The notes below the pieces were generated by a model. That model made no database searches. It was not told the DNA's origin and was given only the letters and a program-made list of their open reading frames with translations. The position numbers and the translations under genes were made by a program. Of a stretch of DNA of 64,000 nt, positions 35,060-44,608 are shown in pieces; the stretch's first letter is position 1, and every line of letters starts with the position of its first letter. Origin of the DNA: Peribacillus butanolivorans (GTDB lineage: Bacteria; Bacillota; Bacilli; Bacillales; DSM-1321). The DNA is taken from contig NZ_LGYA01000011.1 of assembly GCF_001273755.1 (NCBI RefSeq), positions 20,570-84,569 on the forward strand, given 5' to 3'.

Positions 35060-38000
35060 TTAATCTACTGTTACTGTATCTGTGCTTTCGCCACCAACAA
35101 CGACAGGGTTAGCTTTTCTGTAACGAAGCATACCTGTTCCTGCAGGGACAAGTTTACCCATGATAACATTTTCTTTAAGTCCAAGCAATTCATCACGTTT
35201 TCCTTTAATTGCTGCATCCGTCAAGACTCTAGTTGTTTCTTGGAATGACGCTGCGGACAAGAAGGAATCCGTTTCTAGAGATGCTTTTGTAATACCTAGT
35301 AATACAGGACGTCCAGTAGCAGGTAATTTGCTAGTCAGTAATGCATCTGTGTTCGCAGTTGTAAACTGGTTAACATCCAATAATGTTCCTGGAAGAACTT
35401 CAGTTTCACCAGCGTCAAGCACACGGACCTTACGCATCATTTGTCTAACCATAACCTCGATGTGTTTATCACCGATTTCTACCCCTTGCATCCGGTATAC
35501 TTTTTGTACTTCATGAAGCAGGTATTCCTGAACAGTAAGTACATCAGTAACTTTCAGCAATTCTTTCGGATCGATTGAACCCTCTGTTAACTCTTCGCCT
35601 CGACGTACGGCTGTATCAACAGCTACCCTTAAACGCGCTGTGTACGGCGCAGTATAAGTGCGTGATTCAACTGCACCTTGAACAACGATTTCCTGTTGTT
35701 TATCGCGGATTTCATTAATCGAAACAACTGTTCCTTCGATTTCAGAAATGATAGCTTGACCTTTAGGATTTCTCGCTTCAAATATTTCTTGGATACGAGG
35801 TAAACCTTGAGTAATATCATCTCCGGCAACCCCACCAGTATGGAATGTACGCATCGTTAACTGTGTACCTGGTTCTCCGATTGATTGAGCAGCAATAATA
35901 CCAACTGCTTCGCCCACTTCAACTTCTTGACCAGTAGCCAAGTTACGTCCATAACATTTTTTACATACACCATGACTAGTGTTACATGTAAAGGCAGAAC
36001 GAATCCATGCTGTTTCAATACCAAGAGATTCAATATAATTAGCCAGATCCTCAGTGATAAGATCGTTTTCAGCTACAATCACTTCATTTGTTTCTGGATG
36101 TTTAATCGCTTTTCTTGCATATCGGCCTACTAGACGTTCTTCAAGATGCTCGATTATTTCCGTACCCTCTCTCAAGGCAGAAATTTTCAAGCCGCGGTCT
36201 GTACCACAATCATCATCACGAATGATAACGTCTTGGGCTACGTCAACTAGTCGGCGTGTAAGGTAACCGGAATCGGCTGTTTTAAGTGCTGTATCAGCAA
36301 GACCTTTACGAGCACCATGTGTAGAGATAAAGTACTCTAACACTGTTAAACCTTCACGGAAACTTGATTTAATCGGTAATTCAATGATACGCCCAGCCGG
36401 GTTGGCCATCAATCCACGCATACCCGCAAGCTGCGTAAAGTTGGATGCATTACCACGGGCACCGGAGTCACTCATCATGAAGATTGGGTTGCGTCGGTCC
36501 AGAGAGTCCATAAGTTTCGACTGAATGGTATCCTTAGCGGCACTCCAGATTGAGATAACGCGATCATAACGCTCATCTTCCGTAATTAGACCCCGTCTAA
36601 ATTGTTTTAGGACGTTATCTACTTTCGTTTGAGCTTCAGTAATGATTTCTTGTTTTTCTTTTAAAACAACAATATCAGCCACACCAACGGTAATACCTGC
36701 TTTTGTCGAATATTTGAAACCAAGATCTTTCATCCTGTCTAGCATTTTAGAAGTTTCGGTAATTTTGAAACGTTTAAAGACTTCCGCAATAATATTTCCA
36801 AGAATTTTTTTCTTGAATGGATCAATAGCGGGTTGAGCCTTAATCAATTCAGGTATATCAGCGCCTTTTTCCACGAAATACTTCTCTGGAGTTTTTGTTT
36901 CCAAATTATAACGTGTTGGTTCGTTAATATACGGGAATGATTTTGGTAAAATTTCATTGAAGATCAATTTACCAACAGTTGTTATTAGGAGTTGGCTATT
37001 TTGCTCTTCCGTGAATGTTTCGTTATTTAGTGATGATGCATGCACAGCACAACGGGAATGCAAGTGTACATAACCATTTTGGTATGCAAGCAACGCTTCA
37101 CTTGTATCTTTAAAGATCATACCCTCACCGATAGCGCCTTCTCTTTCCAATGTTAAGTAATAGTTACCTAATACCATATCTTGAGAAGGTGTAACAACAG
37201 GTTTACCATCTTTAGGATTCAAAATATTTTGCGCAGCAAGCATTAGCATACGAGCCTCTGCCTGAGCTTCAGAAGATAAAGGAACATGGACCGCCATTTG
37301 GTCACCGTCAAAGTCAGCATTGTAAGCTGTACATACAAGCGGATGCAAACGAATTGCGCGACCTTCAACAAGAGTTGGTTCAAATGCTTGAATACCAAGT
37401 CTATGAAGAGTCGGTGCACGGTTCAGTAGTACCGGGTGTTCTCTAATAACTTCTTCCAGCACATCCCAAATTTCAGGAGATAGTCGTTCAATCTTACGTT
37501 TAGCAGATTTGATGTTATGCGCTAAACCTCTTTGAACTAGTTCCTTCATAACGAATGGTTTGAATAATTCAATCGCCATTTCTTTCGGCAGACCACATTG
37601 GTACATCTTTAAGTTAGGTCCAACTACGATAACAGAACGACCAGAGTAATCAACACGTTTACCAAGAAGATTTTGACGGAAACGGCCTTGTTTACCTTTT
37701 AACATATGAGATAAAGATTTTAATGGACGGTTACCAGGTCCAGTTACTGGACGACCACGACGGCCATTATCGATTAAAGCATCGACAGCTTCTTGAAGCA
37801 TACGTTTTTCGTTTTGAACGATAATGCTTGGTGCTCCAAGGTCCAATAATCTTTTCAACCGATTATTACGGTTGATAACACGACGATATAAATCATTTAA
37901 ATCAGATGTAGCAAAACGACCGCCATCAAGTTGTACCATTGGACGAAGTTCCGGTGGAATAACCGGTAGCACGTCTAGTATCATCCATGAAGGTTCATTA

Positions 38001-38659
38001 CCAGAGTTACGGAATGCTTCTAGCACTTCCAAGCGTTTAATTGCACGGGTTCTGCGTTGTCCTTGAGCTGTTTTAAGCTCTTCTTTCAACGACTCTACTT
38101 CTTTTTCCGTATCAATGTCTTGTAAAAGTTTTTTAATAGCTTCCGCACCCATCGCTGCTTGGAACTTCTTACCGTATTTTTCACGGTATGTACGATATTC
38201 TTTTTCAGAAAGAAGCTGTTTCTTCTCTAAAGTTGTATCGCCTGTTTCAGTTACCACGTAAGATGCAAAGTAAATAACTTCTTCCAATGCACGCGGAGAC
38301 ATATCAAGAACAAGTCCCATACGGCTCGGAATTCCTTTAAAATACCATATGTGTGAAACTGGAGCTGCCAGCTCAATATGACCCATACGTTCACGACGAA
38401 CCTTAGCACGAGTGACTTCAACGCCACAACGGTCACAAACTACGCCTTTATAACGAACACGTTTATATTTTCCACAATGACATTCCCAGTCCTTTTGAGG
38501 TCCAAAAATTCTCTCACAGAATAAACCGTCTTTTTCTGGCTTTAACGTACGATAGTTGATTGTTTCTGGTTTTTTAACTTCTCCATGGGACCAAGAACGA
38601 ATCTTGTCTGGCGAAGCAAGACCAATTTTCATATACTCGAAATTATTAACGTCTAACAA
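35060..38659 (-). CDS. rpoC: RNA polymerase subunit beta prime
   Basis: The 1199-residue subunit has the N-terminal zinc site CHCGKYKRVRYKGVVCDRCG, the catalytic magnesium triad NADFDGDQMAVH, the trigger-loop region (FSTHGARKGLADTALKTADS with I for the first F), and the second zinc site (CGTDRG, CNTSHGVCKKCYGRN). The start is taken at 38659 (MLDVNNFEYMKIGLASPDKI), with AGGGAGG about 10 nt upstream. Length matches Bacillus RpoC (1199). It follows rpoB by 181 nt, a gap that holds a long hairpin. Confidence 0.99.
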   Translation of the reverse strand: MLDVNNFEYMKIGLASPDKIRSWSHGEVKKPETINYRTLKPEKDGLFCERIFGPQKDWECHCGKYKRVRYKGVVCDRCGVEVTRAKVRRERMGHIELAAPVSHIWYFKGIPSRMGLVLDMSPRALEEVIYFASYVVTETGDTTLEKKQLLSEKEYRTYREKYGKKFQAAMGAEAIKKLLQDIDTEKEVESLKEELKTAQGQRRTRAIKRLEVLEAFRNSGNEPSWMILDVLPVIPPELRPMVQLDGGRFATSDLNDLYRRVINRNNRLKRLLDLGAPSIIVQNEKRMLQEAVDALIDNGRRGRPVTGPGNRPLKSLSHMLKGKQGRFRQNLLGKRVDYSGRSVIVVGPNLKMYQCGLPKEMAIELFKPFVMKELVQRGLAHNIKSAKRKIERLSPEIWDVLEEVIREHPVLLNRAPTLHRLGIQAFEPTLVEGRAIRLHPLVCTAYNADFDGDQMAVHVPLSSEAQAEARMLMLAAQNILNPKDGKPVVTPSQDMVLGNYYLTLEREGAIGEGMIFKDTSEALLAYQNGYVHLHSRCAVHASSLNNETFTEEQNSQLLITTVGKLIFNEILPKSFPYINEPTRYNLETKTPEKYFVEKGADIPELIKAQPAIDPFKKKILGNIIAEVFKRFKITETSKMLDRMKDLGFKYSTKAGITVGVADIVVLKEKQEIITEAQTKVDNVLKQFRRGLITEDERYDRVISIWSAAKDTIQSKLMDSLDRRNPIFMMSDSGARGNASNFTQLAGMRGLMANPAGRIIELPIKSSFREGLTVLEYFISTHGARKGLADTALKTADSGYLTRRLVDVAQDVIIRDDDCGTDRGLKISALREGTEIIEHLEERLVGRYARKAIKHPETNEVIVAENDLITEDLANYIESLGIETAWIRSAFTCNTSHGVCKKCYGRNLATGQEVEVGEAVGIIAAQSIGEPGTQLTMRTFHTGGVAGDDITQGLPRIQEIFEARNPKGQAIISEIEGTVVSINEIRDKQQEIVVQGAVESRTYTAPYTARLRVAVDTAVRRGEELTEGSIDPKELLKVTDVLTVQEYLLHEVQKVYRMQGVEIGDKHIEVMVRQMMRKVRVLDAGETEVLPGTLLDVNQFTTANTDALLTSKLPATGRPVLLGITKASLETDSFLSAASFQETTRVLTDAAIKGKRDELLGLKENVIMGKLVPAGTGMLRYRKANPVVVGGESTDTVTVD

Positions 38660-38756
38660 GGGGCCTACCTCCCTTTTAATCTCCAGGTTTAACCCTTGAT
38701 TGCCGTCTTAATATCAGGCAATCTACACCGGATGATGGTTGATTGAATCAATAAGA

Positions 38757-38807
38757 CTCTAACAAGGCAGCAGGATCTTAAAAGAAACATCTTGCTGCCA
38801 GTCAGAG
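38757..38807 (-). other. Long hairpin in the rpoB-rpoC gap
   Basis: In minus-strand RNA CUCUGAC pairs with GUUAGAG (one G-U), then GGCAGCA pairs with UGCUGCC around a loop of about 20 nt. No U-tract follows. An intercistronic hairpin between rpoB and rpoC could be an RNase III or stability element; this is inference. Confidence 0.55.
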
Positions 38808-38840
38808 CGGATAATATATAAATTGATGTGTATATTTAAT

Positions 38841-41800
38841 TTATTCTTTAGCTGGTGCTCCTACCTCTGAAGCAACCATATCTTTTGTTTCTGAATCAAG
38901 GCTTAATTTGTCTGCTTGGTTGGCTTCTTCTTCATCTTCCAAGTCACGCATTTCAATTTCACGGTCTTCGGCATTAAGAATTTTAACATCCAATCCTAAG
39001 CTTTGAAGTTCCTTAATCAATACTTTGAAGGATTCAGGGACACCAGGCTCAGGGACATTTTCACCCTTGACAATCGCTTCGTAAGTCTTCACACGACCGA
39101 CGACATCATCTGATTTAACGGTAAGGATTTCTTGTAATGTATAAGCAGCACCATAAGCTTCAAGTGCCCATACCTCCATCTCACCGAAACGCTGTCCACC
39201 AAATTGCGCTTTACCACCAAGTGGCTGTTGCGTAACAAGGGAGTAAGGTCCAGTTGAACGAGCATGAAGTTTATCATCAACCATATGTGCAAGTTTAATC
39301 ATATACATGACACCAACAGACACACGGTTATCGAATGCTTCACCTGAACGCCCGTCATAAAGGACAGTTTTTGCATCACGGGACATCCCAGCTTCTGCAA
39401 TCGTACCCCAAACATCTTCCTCAGTAGCACCATCGAATACCGGCGATGCTACATGAATGCCAAGCGCGCGTGCTGCCATACCTAAGTGAAGCTCCAGCAC
39501 CTGCCCGATGTTCATACGTGATGGTACACCCAATGGGTTTAACATGATGTCGACCGGTGTGCCATCTGGTAAGTAAGGCATATCTTCTTCAGGAAGAATC
39601 CTAGAGATTACCCCTTTGTTACCATGACGTCCAGCCATTTTATCGCCTTCGTGGATCTTACGTTTTTGAACGATATATACACGCGCAAGTTGGTTTACAC
39701 CAGGAGGTAGTTCATCGCCATCTTCTCTGTTAAATACTTTAACATCAAGAACGATTCCACCGCCGCCGTGAGGTACACGAAGTGATGTATCCCGTACTTC
39801 ACGTGCTTTTTCACCGAAAATTGCATGTAATAAACGTTCTTCAGCAGTCAATTCTGTTACACCTTTAGGCGTAACTTTACCAACTAGAAGGTCTCCGTCT
39901 TTTACTTCAGCGCCGACACGGATAATTCCGCGCTCATCAAGATTGCGAAGCGCATCTTCCCCAACATTCGGGATATCACGTGTGATCTCTTCCGGTCCTA
40001 ATTTCGTATCACGGGACTCAGACTCATATTCTTCAATATGAATAGAAGTGTACACATCATCTTTAACTAAACGTTCACTCATGATGATGGCATCTTCATA
40101 GTTATATCCATCCCAAGTCATGAAGGCAACTAATACGTTACGTCCAAGCGCTAACTCACCTTTTTCCATTGAAGGACCATCAGCAAGAATCTCACCTTTT
40201 ACAACGTTGTCACCAACACTTACGATTGGGCGTTGGTTATAGCACGTTCCTTGGTTGGAACGGATGAATTTTAATAAACGATATTTATCAATGTTTCCTT
40301 TTACTTGCTGTCCGTCAACCTCACTTACCCTACGTACCCATACTTCACGTGATTCAACGTGTTCTACGATACCAGGATGTTTACAGATGACAGCAGCACC
40401 AGAGTCCTTCGCTGAAACATATTCCATACCTGTTCCAACTCGTGGGGCTTCCGGTTGCAGTAAAGGTACTGCTTGACGTTGCATGTTCGCTCCCATAAGG
40501 GCACGGTTGGAGTCATCATTTTCCAAGAAAGGAATACATGCTGTCGCGGCAGATACAACCTGTTTAGGAGATACATCCATGTAATCTACGCGGTCACGCG
40601 GTACAACGGTATTTTCACCGCGGAAACGAGCAACGACGTCATCATCAAGGAATGATCCGTCATCTGATAGACGAACATTCGCTTGAGCAACTACATAGTT
40701 ATCTTCTTCATCAGCTGTTAAGTAATCAATTTGGCTAGTAATTTTACCTGTCTCAGGATCAACACGACGATATGGTGTTTCTATGAAACCATACGGGTTT
40801 ACCTTTGCGAAACTAGATAATGAGTTAATCAAACCAATATTTGGTCCCTCAGGCGTTTCAATCGGACACATACGGCCATAGTGGGAGTAATGAACGTCAC
40901 GTACTTCAAAGCCCGCACGTTCACGTGTTAAACCACCAGGTCCCAATGCAGATAGACGACGTTTATGCGTCAACTCAGCCAACGGGTTAGTTTGATCCAT
41001 AAATTGAGAAAGCTGAGAGCTTCCAAAGAATTCTTTAATAGATGCAATAACTGGACGAATGTTAATTAGTTGCTGTGGAGTGATTGTATTCGTATCCTGA
41101 ATAGACATTCTTTCACGAACGACACGTTCCATACGAGATAAACCAATTCTAAATTGGTTTTGCAGCAATTCACCAACAGAACGCAGACGACGGTTTCCTA
41201 AATGGTCAATATCATCTGTGATTCCTACACCATGCAATAAGTTAAAGAAATAGCTAATAGAAGAAATGATATCAGCCGGTGTAATGTTTTTAACCTGGTC
41301 GGTCACGTAAGCATTACCGATGATATTAATCACTTTTTCGCCTTCAGCATCGTTTGGTGCAAATACTTTAATAGGTTGAAGAAGAGTTTCTTCTTCTACC
41401 ACACCACCAGATGGGTGGAATGTTTTAAAACCGATTCCCGCTTCAATATGAGGCAGAATTCTATCAAGAGTACGACGGTCAAGCATTGTACCTTTTTCAA
41501 CTATAATTTCCCCTGTTTCTGGATCAATCAAAGTCTCCGCAATACGTTGCCCAAACAAACGGTTCTTAATATGCAGTTTTTTGTTTATTTTATAACGACC
41601 TACGTTAGCTAAATCATAACGTTTTGGATCAAAAAAGCGGGATACTAAAAGACTTTTCGCGTTATCGACTGTAGGTGGTTCACCCGGGCGTAGACGCTCA
41701 TAAATTTCTAGTAATGCTTTTTCCACACTCTCAGTGTTGTCCTTTTCAAGAGTGTTACGAAGGTATTCATTGTCACCGATTAAATCAATAATTTCTTGAT

Positions 41801-42410
41801 CGGTTCCGAATCCAAGCGCACGCATCAATACCGTAATAGGCAATTTCCTAGTGCGATCGATTCGAACATACACAACATCCTTGGCATCTGTTTCGTATTC
41901 GAGCCATGCGCCACGGTTAGGAATAACGGTCGCAGAGAATCCAAGCTTACCGTTTTTATCCATTTTACCATTGTAGTAAACACTCGGTGAGCGCACTAAT
42001 TGGGATACAATTACCCGTTCTGCACCATTGATGACAAATGTACCTGTTTCAGTCATCAGAGGGAAGTCGCCCATAAATACATCCTGGTCTTTTACTTCCC
42101 CTGTTTCTTTGTTAACAAGGCGCACTTTCACACGAAGTGGAGCAGAGTAAGTAACATCGCGTTCTTTCGTTTCTTCCACAGAGTACTTCGGTTCAGCTAG
42201 GCTGTAATCGATGAATTCTAATGATAAATTACCTGTAAAATCCTCAATAGGAGAAATATCCTGGAACATTTCTTTTAAACCTACATCTAGAAACCATTGA
42301 TAAGAAGCTGTTTGAATTTCAATCAGATTCGGAAGATCCAAAACCTCACTGATTCTTGCATAACTTCTACGTTGGCGGTGTCGTCCATACTGAACAAGTT
42401 GACCTGTCAA
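38841..42410 (-). CDS. rpoB: RNA polymerase subunit beta
   Basis: The 1189-residue subunit begins at a TTG (42410). AGGGGTGA lies 5 nt upstream, and B. subtilis RpoB starts with the same MTGQLVQYGRHRQRRSYAR. An in-frame GTG three codons earlier is itself part of that site. The rifampicin region SSQLSQFMDQTNPLAELTHKR followed by RLSALGPGG is wild type. The C-terminus is acidic as in other bacilli. It forms the catalytic core with rpoC. Its leader holds a terminator-like hairpin. Confidence 0.98.
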   Translation of the reverse strand: MTGQLVQYGRHRQRRSYARISEVLDLPNLIEIQTASYQWFLDVGLKEMFQDISPIEDFTGNLSLEFIDYSLAEPKYSVEETKERDVTYSAPLRVKVRLVNKETGEVKDQDVFMGDFPLMTETGTFVINGAERVIVSQLVRSPSVYYNGKMDKNGKLGFSATVIPNRGAWLEYETDAKDVVYVRIDRTRKLPITVLMRALGFGTDQEIIDLIGDNEYLRNTLEKDNTESVEKALLEIYERLRPGEPPTVDNAKSLLVSRFFDPKRYDLANVGRYKINKKLHIKNRLFGQRIAETLIDPETGEIIVEKGTMLDRRTLDRILPHIEAGIGFKTFHPSGGVVEEETLLQPIKVFAPNDAEGEKVINIIGNAYVTDQVKNITPADIISSISYFFNLLHGVGITDDIDHLGNRRLRSVGELLQNQFRIGLSRMERVVRERMSIQDTNTITPQQLINIRPVIASIKEFFGSSQLSQFMDQTNPLAELTHKRRLSALGPGGLTRERAGFEVRDVHYSHYGRMCPIETPEGPNIGLINSLSSFAKVNPYGFIETPYRRVDPETGKITSQIDYLTADEEDNYVVAQANVRLSDDGSFLDDDVVARFRGENTVVPRDRVDYMDVSPKQVVSAATACIPFLENDDSNRALMGANMQRQAVPLLQPEAPRVGTGMEYVSAKDSGAAVICKHPGIVEHVESREVWVRRVSEVDGQQVKGNIDKYRLLKFIRSNQGTCYNQRPIVSVGDNVVKGEILADGPSMEKGELALGRNVLVAFMTWDGYNYEDAIIMSERLVKDDVYTSIHIEEYESESRDTKLGPEEITRDIPNVGEDALRNLDERGIIRVGAEVKDGDLLVGKVTPKGVTELTAEERLLHAIFGEKAREVRDTSLRVPHGGGGIVLDVKVFNREDGDELPPGVNQLARVYIVQKRKIHEGDKMAGRHGNKGVISRILPEEDMPYLPDGTPVDIMLNPLGVPSRMNIGQVLELHLGMAARALGIHVASPVFDGATEEDVWGTIAEAGMSRDAKTVLYDGRSGEAFDNRVSVGVMYMIKLAHMVDDKLHARSTGPYSLVTQQPLGGKAQFGGQRFGEMEVWALEAYGAAYTLQEILTVKSDDVVGRVKTYEAIVKGENVPEPGVPESFKVLIKELQSLGLDVKILNAEDREIEMRDLEDEEEANQADKLSLDSETKDMVASEVGAPAKE

Positions 42411-42479
42411 CTGATTCACCCCTTAAATCAAGCGTTATAAGGATCAATTTGCCTCGGAAAAGGAATCATTTCCATAGAC

Positions 42480-42579
42480 AAAAAGAAAATGGTTTTTATT
42501 TTAAAAACCACTATTTCTCATAAAACGAACTATTATTTATATATTTTTCCCATATTATCCATTGGTTATACACCAATGG
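42480..42579 (-). promoter_or_regulatory. rpoB leader with hairpin and terminator-like element
   Basis: In minus-strand order: a perfect 8-bp hairpin CCATTGGT-GTATA-ACCAATGG (42579-42559), about 50 nt of AT-rich sequence, then TGGTTTTTA/TAAAAACCA (42510-42490) followed by TTTTCTTTTT. The second unit is an intrinsic-terminator shape 70 nt before the rpoB start, so it could attenuate transcription from rplL/rsmC into rpoB. I could not identify a confident promoter. Confidence 0.5.
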
Positions 42580-42648
42580 TATAAAAATTGCATAGTTACG
42601 GAATTATATATATGCATTTTATAATACTAACATAGCGAAAATTTAGAG

Positions 42649-43260
42649 TCAAACCTTTTTGGATAATAGTATATAGTAACCCTTTTTCTTAACTGGCACT
42701 TCAATATTTCCAAATAATTGCTCCATTTTATCCATGGCGGATGGTGCACCTTGTTTTTTTTGAATGACAACCCATAATTCTCCACCAGCTACCAAACTTT
42801 GATAGCTTTCTTCTAAAATTTCGTGGACAACACTTTTACCTGCGCGAATGGGAGGGTTCGTAAGAATTGCAGCGAATTGATTGGAGCCAACTTTGTCAAA
42901 ACGATCACTTTCGAATATTTTTACATTGGCGATCCCGTTAGAAGCGGCATTCTCTTTTGACAATTCAACTGCCCGGCTATTTATATCAATCATTTCTATC
43001 GTTCTATCGGGATAAGCTGCTGCAATTGATATTCCAATTGGTCCATAACCGCAACCTACATCAAGAATATCTCCTTCCACAGCTTCATTAAGGTTAAAGG
43101 TTTCAACCAAAAGACGAGAACCAAAATCTACTTCTTTTTTTGAAAAAACGCCATTATCGCTTTTGAAGCGGAAAGTACGTCCCTTTAATGTAAAATCCCA
43201 AAATTTCGGATTACTTACGACATCCGGTTTATGTGAGTAGTAATGCTCTGTCAGAGTCAT
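42649..43260 (-). CDS. RsmC-type class I methyltransferase (YbxB)
   Basis: The 203-residue protein has the SAM-binding motif DVGCGYGPIGISIAAAYP and the catalytic motif LTNPPIRAGKSV (NPPY-type, here NPPI), as in 16S rRNA guanine N2-methyltransferases RsmC/RsmJ. It is half the length of E. coli RsmC and equivalent to B. subtilis YbxB. It lies between rplL and rpoB as in B. subtilis. Modification of 16S rRNA G1207 is the likely role but is inferred from family. Confidence 0.88.
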   Translation of the reverse strand: MTLTEHYYSHKPDVVSNPKFWDFTLKGRTFRFKSDNGVFSKKEVDFGSRLLVETFNLNEAVEGDILDVGCGYGPIGISIAAAYPDRTIEMIDINSRAVELSKENAASNGIANVKIFESDRFDKVGSNQFAAILTNPPIRAGKSVVHEILEESYQSLVAGGELWVVIQKKQGAPSAMDKMEQLFGNIEVPVKKKGYYILLSKKV

Positions 43261-43401
43261 CTCCCCCTATCAGAAAGGAATATTGAAGATTTAATGAGAG
43301 AAGAGATTTGAAGAATGGATACTTGCATACCGTTAAGTTTGTAGAATCTCTTAACCAAACTATTAACAACGATTTTCCGTCATTTTCTTTAAAATGAAGA
43401 G

Positions 43402-43436
43402 AAAAAAGCCCGCCAGTGATAGCGAGCTTTTTGTTT
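43402..43436 (-). terminator. Terminator after rplL
   Basis: Minus-strand AGCTCGC pairs with GCGGGCT (one G-U) around a TATCACTG loop, followed by a U-rich tract. It is probably a partial terminator lowering rpoBC expression relative to rplJL, a common arrangement. Confidence 0.8.
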
Positions 43437-43444
43437 ATGCAAGA

Positions 43445-43804
43445 TTACTTAACTTCAACGCCAGCTCCAACTTCTTCAAGTTTAGCTTTAACTTCTTCAG
43501 CTTCTTCTTTAGAAGCGCCTTCTTTGATTGCTTTTGGAGTGTTGTCAACAAGTTCTTTTGCTTCTTTAAGTCCAAGACCTGTAACTTCACGTACAGCTTT
43601 GATAACTTTGATTTTTTGATCTCCAGCAGATGTAAGGATTACATCAAACTCAGTTTGCTCTTCAGCAGCAGCGCCACCAGCAGCAGCTACAGCTACAGGT
43701 GCAGCAGCAGTTACGCCAAATTCTTCTTCGATTGCTTTTACAAGGTCGTTTAATTCTAAAACAGTCATGTTTTTAACTGCTTCTAAGATTTGATCTTTAG
43801 TCAT
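43445..43804 (-). CDS. rplL: 50S ribosomal protein L7/L12
   Basis: The 119-residue bL12 has the helical N-terminal dimer domain (MTKDQILEAVKNMTVLELND), an Ala/Gly-rich hinge (APVAVAAAGGAAAEE) and the C-terminal factor-binding domain (LTSAGDQKIKVIKAVREVTG). It forms the mobile stalk that recruits translational GTPases. ATG 43804 has GAGGAGG upstream; fourteen further codons are in frame but not part of the protein. Confidence 0.98.
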   Translation of the reverse strand: MTKDQILEAVKNMTVLELNDLVKAIEEEFGVTAAAPVAVAAAGGAAAEEQTEFDVILTSAGDQKIKVIKAVREVTGLGLKEAKELVDNTPKAIKEGASKEEAEEVKAKLEEVGAGVEVK

Positions 43805-43867
43805 TGTTATTTCCTCCTCGAAATGGTTGGTTTTTTTTTGAATCAATAGGCTAAATAAGCGGTTAGC

Positions 43868-44368
43868 TTACGCGCCTTGTTCTTCTTTTTGATCTGCAAC
43901 TGCTTTTGTAGCAATAGCAAGTCCGCGCATAGGTGCTTGTAGCACGCTGAGTAGCATTGAAAGTAGGCCTTCGCGTGAAGGTAGTTCTGCAAGAGCTTTA
44001 ATTTCTTCTGCAGTTGCAACATTTCCTTCGATAACTCCAGCTTTGATTTCTAACGCTTCATGTTTTTTCGCAAAATCGTTAAGGATTTTTGCTGGCGCAA
44101 TAACATCTTCAGTTGAGAATGCAATTGCGTTTGGTCCTGTTAATGATTCGTTCAAAGAGCTAAGTTCAGCACTTTCAGCAGCACGACGAGTTAAAGAGTT
44201 TTTGTAAACTTTAAACTCAACGCCAGCATCACGAAGTTGCTTACGAAGTTCTGTTAATTCAGCAACAGTCAATCCACGGTAGTCAACAACTACTGTTGAT
44301 TGGCTTGCAGTTAATTTTTCAGAAATCTCAGCAACGATTTTTTGCTTTTGTTCAATAATTGCGTTCAT
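43868..44368 (-). CDS. rplJ: 50S ribosomal protein L10
   Basis: The 166-residue uL10 is the base of the L12 stalk (VVDYRGLTVAELTELRKQLR; C-terminal helices bind L12 dimers). Start ATG 44368 (MNAIIEQKQ) with AGGAGGTG upstream gives the Bacillus length. It is controlled by the L10 leader immediately upstream and is transcribed with rplL. Confidence 0.98.
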   Translation of the reverse strand: MNAIIEQKQKIVAEISEKLTASQSTVVVDYRGLTVAELTELRKQLRDAGVEFKVYKNSLTRRAAESAELSSLNESLTGPNAIAFSTEDVIAPAKILNDFAKKHEALEIKAGVIEGNVATAEEIKALAELPSREGLLSMLLSVLQAPMRGLAIATKAVADQKEEQGA

Positions 44369-44401
44369 CCTTACACCTCCTGTAGATTTGCTTGAAAACA
44401 T

Positions 44402-44604
44402 TTATACCGTTTCAAAGAAAAAGCCTTCATCTCTATTGCAGACATGAAGGCAGTAATTTCAAAGGTCATAGTCAACGACTATTATTATCGAATTACCTCG
44501 GCAGGGAATTAAGCTCTAGTTGAGCACCTACTGTCTACGGTACAAATGATATTCATTTATTCACAACAAAACATATTATAACAATAATAGTTTTGGAATG
44601 TCAA
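44402..44604 (-). promoter_or_regulatory. Promoter and L10 leader of rplJ-rplL
   Basis: A strong promoter reads TTGACA (44599-44604), 18 nt, TATAAT (44575-44580). The leader contains CCGTAGACAGTAGGTGC and ATTCCCTGCCGAGG, hallmarks of the L10 leader family, then an intrinsic terminator GCCTTCAT/ATGAAGGC (about 44421-44448) followed by TTTTTCTTT. The L10-L12 complex is known to bind this RNA class and promote termination or block expression. Confidence 0.9.
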
Positions 44605-44608
44605 TTAT

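Noticed and set aside
40964..41080. Rifampicin-resistance substitution in rpoB
   Set aside because: The region SSQLSQFMDQTNPLAELTHKR is the sensitive wild-type form.
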